Source of the DNA: Lumbricus rubellus
Lineage: Eukaryota; Annelida; Clitellata; Crassiclitellata; Lumbricidae
DNA length: 64,000 nt
Assembly (NCBI GenBank): GCA_945859605.1
Contig: OX243817.1
Span: 18,435,456-18,499,455 of the forward strand
Direction: 5' to 3'
The notes beneath the pieces were generated by a model. The model worked only from the letters and a program-made list of their open reading frames with translations, ran no database searches and had not been told where the DNA came from. Every line of letters starts with the position of its first letter. Within the stretch, counting starts at the first letter, position 1. Of this stretch, positions 43,795 through 55,700 are shown piece by piece. The translations under genes and the position numbers were made by a program.

Positions 43795-46700
43795 ATGGCT
43801 GATGACGAATTTGTCTGCACTTCGGATCCAAAATGTCTGTGGAGCCCAGTGGACCCAGAGATCAGATCAACTAACATGGACCGGCTACGCAAACAGATTG
43901 AGGAGAAATACAGTGTAAAACTCGGTGGGTTTATCATTGTTGTCTTGGCTTGTGATATGATTAGGTTATTATGTTAATTGACATCAGCTAGTTGAATCAT
44001 TGGCATGACTGTTCATTTTTGAGATAAAACTATTTTATGAACTTCTGTCGTGTAAATTCTAAAGTTTAATGCCTTTTTGCAGTCCATTGGTGTAGTTATC
44101 CTTAGATTTTTATTAAGTAATCTGTTTTTTAAGAATATGTGGACGAGCAAATAAAAAGAGGAATGTTGTGCTCATATCTGCTTAAAACTGCAGATGCATG
44201 AATTGAAATGGTGTGTGGTGTTTCATTACCACTGCCCCAAGGCAGCCCTGAATTGAAATGGTGTTTCATTACCACTGCCCCAGGGCAGGGTCATGCGTCT
44301 GCATTTCCAAATCACGTAAAATTGACCTCTAAACGGCTCATGTATCTCCGCTCATATTTCTCCACACAGTGCAGCAGGCATGTGGTTGACTCATTTTGAA
44401 GTGCACTGTTCAGAATAGCTTGCTTTTCAATGCTATGTCATGTATCCGTTTGCTCTGATTAAAGACCCTTTTGCCTTGAAAGTCTAATAATTATAATGAT
44501 GTATCAGGCTTTTACATGTGCTCTGATTAAAGACCATTTGTCGGATTGTGCCGTAGTTTGTCAGATCAGGTGTTGCACAGAGAAATTTGTGGAACTTCAT
44601 CTGAATTTATCCAGTTTTTTTAAAAATTGAATGTATTTTAGATTCTTATAAAGAATTTCACAGCTGGTCCGTTCAGAATTATCCCAGCTTCTGGCATGAA
44701 TTCTGGGAATTTGCCGAAGTAAAGTCGTCAAAACTTTATGATGAGGTTAGTCAGCCACACGCTGTAAATAGGTTTTCACTTTGAATTTACTTTTATGTCA
44801 ATGTTGGCTTTCTGAAAAGTTGTGTGTTGTACAGAACCGTGTCATTTATTGTGTTGTCGTTAAGTAGTCCAATACGCTTCATGAGTGTAATTATTATAAA
44901 TAATAGGCAGCATTCTACTTTAAGACTCTGCTCTATAACTAGCAAATTCTCTCTATCTAAATTTACAGAACTAGGGATGAACAGAGATTTTTTGTTGATT
45001 CATATCTAGAAAGACATTTAGAACTGTTTGTATCTAGATAGAAATTGTGTTTCTGAATCTTTGAATGATCTTTTATTTATTCCTTAATTCTTCTGTTTAG
45101 ATTCAACAGGTTTCAGCTTTGTATTAATTATTATTGCCTAATAATAATCTGCAAAGGCAAAAGAAGGAAGGAAGATGAGCCAGATAAAATGGTAACCAGA
45201 AAAGCAGGAATTTTTAGAACTGCACAACCCCCATTCTATCCTTTCCCATTCTCCATGGTAAATTATTTCCAATCGGAGGACAATGACATCTTTTGCAAGT
45301 TTTAACTGTACAGAAGTGCTTCTACAACTGCACAAATCCATTTAGAACTGCACATTTTGTGCACAACTGCACGTTAAAAAGCCCCTTAAAAACAGCCCTG
45401 CAGAAAATATGGTGCAGAGCTGTTCTGATTCAATGGCGTGATCGGTGTTTTTGTGCCGGAATAGGTCGTCGACAAGTCGAAGGGCATTGCAGAAATTCCC
45501 GAGTGGTTTCCAGGTAGCCGGTTCAACTATGCCGAAAATTTACTACGATTCCGAGACGACCGAATTGCAATTTATGCCACAAGTATGAATACTTTTTGAT
45601 TGCTTTTAATTACAGTATATGTGGATTGGTTCTTGGAGTATGATTAATTATAAAACAATGTTGTTATGCTTCAAACATATGAAGGCTGCAATATGTAGAG
45701 CATTATGAATGCTAGAATTTTTTTGCTGTACCTATATACCTGTCGATACAGTACTAATAGATATACCTACTGGATATTGTGTTTCATAAACATCAGCTGT
45801 GGTCGTATCGCTTGCCTTGTTTGTGGAATAGTTACGTAGGAATTTCTGTTAACAACAGAGCAGCACATATGTGTGGTTGAATGCAAGACTGTGTATAGCA
45901 GGGGTCTCAAACTCAAGTCATCGTGTGGGCCGAATTTGAAAATTTACAGTGTCTCGCGGGCCGCAACATGAAATTATGTCTTTCAAGTTAAACTATTTAT
46001 ATGGGGTGAGGGTTACAATGCTGTAATAATGATATAGGCCTAATCCTGTAAAATCACCAAAGTTAATATTATACTTTCAGTGTAACCATAACAGTAGGCC
46101 TACTATGCACAAAATTGGAAGCCCAGAGTCACAAAGATAGGCATCAAAATTTGTTAGTAAACCAAATAGGCCTACATAAGCCTACAGCTAAACTTGTGGC
46201 AGCTTCAAAATGTTAAAGTATTATAGTGAGTAGTGTCAGAGGTGATCAGGTGTGATTTGCGATACACATCATCTGACAACGTTTCCCAACTACGAGAACA
46301 TCATTGTTTGGTTCTATCTATTGAGATGCGAATAATCGGAGAAGGCATACAACTTCCACATATTCGCCCGTAGGCATAACTTTCAGGCGTGTCATTCGAG
46401 ATTTATTGATCTTAATTATTTAATTAAATTTGTTAATGAAAAAGCTTTTCGCATGAAAATTATTATGTAGGTAATGCCAAACATCGCCATTAGAGTTATG
46501 TGTGTTGCAACACTGCAGGTGCAGGTTTCGGAATTTTTCTTGTAGTAGAAAAGTGTAGAATTCCAGAATATCGACCTTGTTGTAGGCTTACTTCTGCTTC
46601 AGCATGGTATCACACAGAAGGTCAACTATAACTCTGTCAGCATATCTGCTGCTGCAGATTGAATGCCCAGAGCAAAAATTAGAAGAAAACAATTTAAACC

Positions 46701-49700
46701 TTAGTTTAAATCACAAAAGAACAGCAGAATTCGGTTTTTAACCAATTTCTTTCTTTAAGTAACAAAATAAATTTAAAAAACCAGATGGCTCTCGCGGGCC
46801 GCATTATTCGGGTCCACGGGCCGCATGCGGCCCGCGGGCCGCGTGTTTGAGACCCCTGGTGTATAGTAACATAAATTTGTGGAAGAACAGTGTCTGATGT
46901 CAGAACAGCCTTTATATATGGACGTGCAGTTCTTTATATCCGCCATGAAAGGCAACCATTGGTGCACAAGGGCAGATAGATGGTTCTTTCCTTCACTCTC
47001 TGACCTTCTATTAAAAATGATCTGTTGATATTCTCTTTCTTTAAATTTGAGGTTTTAAACAGATGGTAGTGGAGCAGAAATCTTTAAATACTTTTCTATC
47101 TGACAATATTTTAGCCCTGATCTATGGTTTAATTTTACTCACTATTAGGCTATCGCACGCCTCATTTTGTATAGTATTCAATAGGAAAAGAAAAAGGCAT
47201 GGTTTCCATGGATATCTTTATCAATTCAAATGTCTCTGAGAGTTATCATCCAGTGTCGTATTTCCTTTCAGCTGAGGGCTGTGAAGAAATTCGACAGAGA
47301 ACGTTTGGTGAACTCTACGAAGATGTGCGTCTTTTAGTCGCAGCGATGAAGTCGATTGGAATTGAGAAAGGAGATCGAGTCGTCGGTCAGTTGATCATTT
47401 TTTTCTGCCATTCAGACTTATTCTCAGTAATTATGCACTGTTAACAAGGCTTAAAGTGTGGCAGGACGGCCATGGATGGCGTCTGGCACTTATTTTCAAA
47501 TCGCTATGCCATCCTGCCACTTATTTGGCCAGCACACCTGACAATGTAAGGGGCGTCCTGGCACTTATTTTTTACATTTTTAGCACTGACTGTTAGGAAA
47601 GTAGGATATATAAATTCCAGTCATTTATTGCATTTGTCAGCTTTTCTCATAAGTTTGAAAGACCCCTGACGAGTCTTTTGTCTAATGTACAAATGAAACA
47701 ACAGTTGTGAATGAGTTATACTAATGCTTGACTTGTCTATGTGGCATGGCTAACGACGAAATCAAACGCTTTGATGCGATGATTAATTAACAAGTAAACA
47801 TTAGAAGCCATCCGCCTTGTCAGAGGAAATCAGTTACACAGCTTCAGGATATTTAATTATTTTCAGGATGCAGTTAACTGGTGCAAAATTGAAAAACAGA
47901 TGAAATTTTTTTCAAGCTTAGATGACTGGATTTTTTTAGAGTAATATTACAGGTTAAAGGTCTCAGACGAATAGAAGCAATGGTTTGGCTAGTGAAATTA
48001 AGACATTCTGAGGCATACAGCATCTGATTCTGTATCTGTTTCCAATTGAAAGTGAAGATATCTGAAGAAGTTCTTGTGCGATGCTTAACCCTTTATTCGT
48101 TCATTTTTCCTGTTAAGCCCGTGTTTTCAGCGGATATTCTCGGGGCAAACGGGTAAAGGGTTAACGTGACTCCATGACTTCAACTGCTATAGCATTACTG
48201 TATGTGTTCTCATGCTGTACTGCCAATGCATGGCCGCTTGAAGTGCATCTATTCATGAGGTTTGGTGTTTCTCTTTGGCAGGTTATATTCCAAATGGCAT
48301 TGAGGCCGTTGAGGCGATGCTAGCAGCTGCCAGCATTGGTGCAATCTGGAGCAGTGCGTCTCCAGACTTCGGAGTTTCAGTCAGTAACTTCTGTGCTTCC
48401 ATCTTTTTTATAGATTGTGGTTTAACTCTAAATGTTCAGACTATAAGCCATTCTAGGCTTTATTTCTAAGGCAGGGGTGAGCAACATGCGGTCCACAGCG
48501 TGGGTCTCGCCCCTGGGGAGTGCATACATTTGAATCAGCCTCAGACAAGTCTTTTAATTTGCATTGTACCTGAGACTTGGAAACCTTTTATCAATTGTAT
48601 ATATTTTAAAAAGTGAATACACTTAAGACATGCATAGTTTTTGTTTTTAATTGTAGTGCTGGGTTGTAGGTATTATGATAACAAGGTTTTCATCATAAAA
48701 ATCATCTTCATTTAGGTCAACACTTACGTTTGCAAACTTATTTAGTTTGAATAAGATAAAAAAAACTGTCGACATTTTCCATCAACTTTTACATCTTACA
48801 CCTGTACCACGTGTACCTTTTCCAAGGTACAAAGTTTAGAGGTTGACTTGTAGTTGACATCAATTTGTCCCCAAGGGTAAACATTTAATTGTACATATGA
48901 GGTGGTTGACCATTTGTTTGAGTCCTTTGAATGCAGAGTGTGGATTGTGACATTATCTGTGCACATACATTTAATGTTCAATTGCTTACATGAATTTTAT
49001 AAATAAATTAAGGATTTATACTTACAGTACGTGCATGAGTGCATATATTTGGGATGTAAAGAATCACTGAATTTCTTACGTAAACTTGTGACTCCAGAGT
49101 TGACAAACTCTGTCAGATTTTGTAGCATTTGTTATCGGATTTTTTTCCTTTGCAGGGAGTCTTGGACCGGTTTGCACAGATTCAGCCAAAACTAATTTTC
49201 TCTGTAAATGCTGTTCCATACAACGGAAAAATACACAACCACTTGGATAAGCTGGAGCAGGTTGTGCAAGGTGAGAACAGATTTAAATGCGGCAACATTT
49301 CAAAATTTGTGCAGTCAGAGATTCGACTTTATGATTATTCTAGTCGGTTTTATGTCTCTGTTGTGTTGCCATTTCATTTATTTATTTCTTGCATTTGCTA
49401 GCGCCCCTTCAAGCTTTCTATTCAAAGGTACTCTCGACTACTGTGTGTACACTGATCAGAGTTTCACACCGAAGCGCATGAGCAATTGCAAGTGAAGGAC
49501 TTGCTCAAGGTCCCTATGTGGTGGCTTGAGGTGGATTTGAACCTGGAACCCTCCGGCTCCAAAGCACCGAACCCACCACTACACACTTTTACACCCTCAC
49601 ATTGAATGAAAATCTTTCCGACGCTGGTAATTTAATAGATTCTTTTAATTTCAGGTTTGCCTGATCTGAAGAAAGTCATTGTGGCTCCACACGTCAAAGC

Positions 49701-52700
49701 GCCAATCGATCTGTCAAAGATGCCAAATGCGTACGTAACATCGAGTGACCGTTCTACGTTCATTTCGTCTGTTAGCAATTCTGCATTTGAAAATGGAGAC
49801 TTATGAATTGCCAGGGATTTCCAGTTCCCTTCTATTGAAGACCCCAGTCTTAGTCTGTTAGAAAGCCATGTGGTTCAAATGTGACCTCAAGGAGGAATAG
49901 CTGGAGATTGTGAAAATGAGAGAAACCAATCTACCTAAGTTACAAAACAGAAGTTCAGAAGATAAATGGAAATAATTTTGTGCTTGTCTGTTGTTTGCAG
50001 ATGTCTGCTGGAAGACTTTGTGGCGCTTGGTAAAAGAGAAGATGGATCAGTTCCAGAGCTGGAATTTGAGCAGCTTCCGTCAAGCCATCCGCTTTTCATC
50101 ATGTATTCATCGGGAACGACTGGAGTGCCAAAGTGCATGGTCCACTCGGCTGGAGTAAGCCAAACTACCTCTATAATGTATCAGATGAAGGCTATTCTAA
50201 AGACAGATCTACGTAGTAAGCACTGAGGTAGATAGGTTTGGGCTGGCAGGAGGAGAAAGGGAAGGGCATCTTACATTGAAATAGACAAATGAAGGGAAAA
50301 TGCGTGAAGAAATGGATAAGAGGGTTAAAAGTTAATGGAAAATGGGATGGAGGTTGAAAATCAAATGGAAAATTGGATGGAGGTTGAAAATCAAATGGAA
50401 AATTGGATGGAGGTTGAAAATCAAATGGAAAATTAGATGGAGGTTGAAAATCAAATGGAAAATTGGATGAAGGTTGAAAATCAAATGGAAAATTGGATGG
50501 AGGTTGAAAATCAAATGGAAAATTGGATGGAGGTTGAAAATCAAATGGAAAATTGGATGAAGGTTGAAAATCAAATGGAAAATTGGATGGAGGTTGAAAA
50601 TCAAATGGAAAATTGGATGGAGGTTGAAAATCAAATGGAAAATTGGATGAAGGTTGAAAATCAAATGGAAAATTGGATGGAGGTTGAAAATCAAATGGAA
50701 AATTGGATGGAGGTTGAAAATCAAATGGAAAATTGGATGGAGGTTGAAAATCAAATGGAAAATTGGATGAAGGTTGAAAATCAAATGGAAAATTAGATGG
50801 AGGTTGAAAATCAAATGGAAAATTGGATGGAGGTTGAAAATCAAATGGAAAATAGGATGAAGGTTGAAAATCAAATGGAAAATTAGATGGAGGTTGAAAA
50901 TCAAATGGAAAATTGGATGAAGGTTGAAAATCAAATGGAAAATTGGATGGAAGTTGAAAATCGAATGGAAAATTGGATGGAGGTTGATTGGATGAAGGTT
51001 GAAAATCAAATGGAAAATTGGATGGAGGTTGAAAATCAAATGGAAAATTGGATGAAGGTTGAAAATCAAATGGAAAATTGGATGGAGGTTGAAAATCGAA
51101 TGGAAAATTGGATGGAGGTTGAAAATCAAATGGAAAATTGGATGAAGGTTGAAAATCAAATGGAAAATTGGATGGAGGTTGAAAATCGAATGGAAAATTG
51201 GATGGAGGTTGAAAATCAAATGGAAAATTGGATGGAGGTTGAAAATCAAATGGAAAATTGGATGGAGGTTGAAAATCAAATGGAAAATTGGATGGAGGTT
51301 GAAAATCAAATGGAAAATTGGATGGAGGTTGAAAATCAAATGGAAAATTGGATGGAGGTTGAAAATCAAATGGAAAATTGGATGAAGGTTGAAAATCAAA
51401 TGGAAAATTGGATGGAGGTTGAAAATCAAATGGAAAATTGGATGAAGGTTGAAAATCAAATGGAAAATTGGATGGAGGTTGAAAATCGAATGGAAAATTG
51501 GATGGAGGTTGAAAATCAAATGGAAAATTGGATGGAGGTTGAAAATCAAATGGAAAATTGGATGGAGGTTGAAAATCAAATGGAAAATTGGATGGAGGTT
51601 GAAAATCAAATGGAAAATTGGATGAAGGTTGAAAATCAAATGGAAAATTTGATGGAGGTTGAAAATCAAATGGAAAATTGGATGGAGGTTGAAAATCAAA
51701 TGGAAAATTGGATGGAGGTTGAAAATCAAATGGAAAATTGGATGGAGGTTGAAAATCAAATGGAAAATTGAATGGAGGTTGAAAATCAAATGGAAAATTG
51801 GATGGAGGTTGAAAATCAAATGGAAAATTGGATGAAGGTTGAAAATCAAATGGAAAATTGGATGGAGGTTGAAAATCAAATGGAAAATTGGATGAAGGTT
51901 GAAAATCAAATGGAAAATTGGATGGAGGTTGAAAATCGAATGGAAAATTGGATGGAGGTTGAAAATCAAATGGAAAATTGGATGGAGGTTGAAAATCAAA
52001 TGGAAAATTGGATGGAGGTTGAAAATCAAATGGAAAATTGGATGGAGGTTGAAAATCAAATGGAAAATTGGATGGAGGTTGAAAATCGATGGAAAAAGTA
52101 CTGACAATTTAATGACAATTAGGGTTAACTGGAATGAAAAGAGAATGAACTGTGGAGGATGAATGAGTTTTAAATGTTTGTCGCTTGATTTTGTTTTTTA
52201 GGGAACGTTGTTAAAACATCTGGAGGAGCACATCATTCAGAGCAACATGACAAAAGATGACATTCTCATGTACTTCACCACAGTCAGTTGATCTGTTGTT
52301 TCTCATTATTAATTATAATAATAATTATTAATTCAAGTGATTAATTAATTCTGTAAATGTTACGTGTGGTTACACTTAACAAGTGGCTTATGTTAGGTAG
52401 ATTCCAGTGACCAATCAGTTGATGGCTCTTGACTATATCCTCATCTTTTGCATTGCTGGAGCTCCACAGCCTCGATTCTGTGTAACTCTGATCTGGAAAC
52501 TTTTATATCCTGAGCTCTATTGTAGCGTCCAATACAACAGTTGATGGTTCCTTTTAAGTAAGAAATATTCCTGCTAATCTCATTCCACTGAACAAAACCA
52601 ATTTAAGGACCAAAAGGACAATTCTTGGTGCTGATCCTGACATTTATAGTTATATTCATAAAGGTCGACAATGTCAGGTATTGGTGCCAGATGGAATTGT

Positions 52701-55700
52701 ACAGACTGAGCTTAATGGCACAGTACAGAAGACAATCTGAAATTCTGCATCCATGCGCTCTTCATTAGCCATTACCCTAAACCCCTCTCCCCATCATTGA
52801 CATATTGGTGTTGAGCACTTGCAGAGTGCTAGCGATCTGTGTCAGACTAGCCATTCATTCATTCATTCATTCAGAGCATTTATATAGCGACCCTTCAAGA
52901 AACTACTCGGAGGTGCTCAGCCATGTTTAAAATATTATATCAAAGCAGCCATAGTACTGAGACAAACTGTGGATAACCGAATGAAACTGAAGACATTAGA
53001 TTAATATGATTAAATTTTGGTTGCTTAATTAGACAGGTTGGATGATGTGGAACTGGTACGTTACGTCGTTGGCGATAGGATCTGCAATTGTCTGCTACGA
53101 TGGTTCACCGCTTGTTCCCCACGTCAACGTTCTTTGGGATCTAGTCGACAGATTGAAGTAAGTTTCATGTTTTATGCACACACGAGCAGATATAACTCAT
53201 AAATTACTTTACTGCTTGCTTAGCAGTGTGTGTGTGATTTTATGTTTAAGAATTTAATCTAAGTGACGTTTACATTGCAAAAGATTCTTATTGATTTGAT
53301 TTTAATCGATTAGATTATGATTAATTAGATTACAATTAATTAAATTCCAAACGATTATATTCTTTAGATTCTAATTGATTAGACAAATAGCTAATTCTAA
53401 TTTTTATCAATGAGATACAAGAATTTGCTGATTCTAATTAATTAGCAAATTCCAGTAGCTAATTGCAATTGATTAACAATTTAACTAATTGATTGATTAA
53501 TTGAATCAGCAAACCGCTGATTCTAATTAGCTACAAATACCTATTAGCCTTTCTACTTCTACTTCATTTCTTTCTCTTCTCAAAACTGTCTTATTCGACC
53601 GGGGTTGGACTGGGAGCGCTCCTGAGTAGTAACCTTGAAGGAGCGCTATATCAAATTCTCAGTAAATAAATAAACAAGATTTATCTAAATCTAATCAATC
53701 ATCAAATTTCATATTTAGCTGTGTAATGCCTTTCGCAAAATAGTTGTTGGCCCCCATGATTCCATTAGAGATTTTCAGGTGTTACGCAGTAGAAATCATG
53801 TGTAGAAAATCAAGTCGGTTGGGACAGTGTATTGGTCTTCTGCCCAGATTAGACTCAGTGTCCACTTTTCAGCAAAGTCAGAATGTTAAGTTGAAGAAAT
53901 TACATTGCATGCTTCTTTACTGTTCTTCCTAGGATAACGATTCTAGGCACAAGTGCAAAGTGGCTGAGTGTCTTGCAGGAAAGAGACGTTAGACCAAGTG
54001 AGTCCTTTAATATCATTGGCTTGCATACATCTTTGTCTAAATATGTTCATAGTCAGTTGTTTTCATGAACCTTTTCAGAGCTGGGGTAAACATAGCACTG
54101 TCCAATGAAAATCAACAATTACTACATCAAATTAGTTTTCTTTTTCACTTGGAGAGCTCTGCTTTCATCGTCTCAAAATGTTTATTGTGAGGAGCTTTCT
54201 GCGGAGCTGAGTTTTTAAATTTTATGCAGGGATTCATTGCAAGAGCCTTTCAGAGTGCAAATGTGTGTAGTGTTTTGCCAGAAATCGAGTGAATTGTCAT
54301 CATAAATTTCGTTATTTAGATCATGTTAGGGTAGCAATCAACAGATGCATAATTATTTCAGTGGAGTAGGAATTGGCAAAAGCTAAGAGCATGCACGTCA
54401 TTCAATCATCTTATAACATTTAACCCTTTGTCATCTTATGACATTTAACCCTTTGTCATCTTATAACATTTAACCCGTTGTCATCTTATGACATTTAACC
54501 CTTTGTCATCTTATAACATTTAGCCCTTTGTCATCTTATGACATTTAACCCTTTGTCATCTTATAACATTTAACCCTTTGTCATCTTATGACATTTAACC
54601 CTTTGTCATCTTATAACATTTAACCCTTTGTCATCTTATGACATTTAACCCTTTGTCATCTTATAACATTTAACCCTTTGTCATCTTATAACATTTAACC
54701 CTTTGTCATCTTATGACATTTAACCCGTTGTCATCTTATGACATTTAACCTTTTGTCATCTTATAACATTTAACCCTTTGTCATCTTATGACATTTAACC
54801 CTTTGTCATCTTATAACATTTAACCCTTTGTCATCTTATAACATTTAACCCGTTGTCATCTTATGACATTTAACCCTTTGTCATCTTATAACATTTAACC
54901 CTTTGTCATCTTATGACATTTAACCCTTTGTCATCTTATGACATTTAACCCTTTGTCATCTTATAACATTTAACCCTTTGTCATCTTATAACATTTAACC
55001 ATTTGTCTTCTTATAACATTTAACCCTTTGTCATCTTATAACATTTAACCATTTGTCTTCTTATAACATTTAACCCTTTGTCATCTTATAACATTTAACC
55101 CTTTGTCATCTTATAACATTTAACCCTTTGTCATCTTATAACATTTAACCATTTGTCTACTTCTAGGAGAGACGCACAGTCTTGAGACACTGCACACAAT
55201 CCTGTCAACCGGTTCCCCGCTGAAGCCACAGTGTTTTGACTACGTCTACAGCGACATCAAGTCCGATCTTCTGCTCGGTTCGATCACAGGCGGAACGGAT
55301 ATCATTGCTTGCTTTGCCGGAAACAACTGGACGGTTCCGGTCTATCGCGGAGAGATCCAATCGTGCCATCTGGGAATTGCCCTGGAGAGTTGGAATGAGG
55401 ATGGTACGTTAATGGGTCGTTTCTGTTGCAATGAAGTGTTTTACCCAAGAGGGCTGAAAACCCTCCGTGCAACCCTCCTCCTTTACCCGGGCTTGAGACC
55501 GGCACAGGTTCCATAATGTAACCTGAGGTGGAGCTGTAGCCTGAGGCGGAGTTGTGGATGGGTGCTCAAGGTATCTGATAAATGAAATTGAGGACAGGTT
55601 TGGTTAAATGCAGCCAGGTAGGTTGGGTGGGTGGATGTGTGGATGAAATTATACCTTAGAAAACCTGTACAAGTGTCTACATTGAGGTACTTAAAAAGCA

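Noticed and set aside
50332..52107. 591-codon minus ORF and several plus ORFs of 10-residue repeats
   Set aside because: Created by a 30-bp minisatellite whose period is a multiple of three; it lies inside an AACS intron and all frames behave alike.
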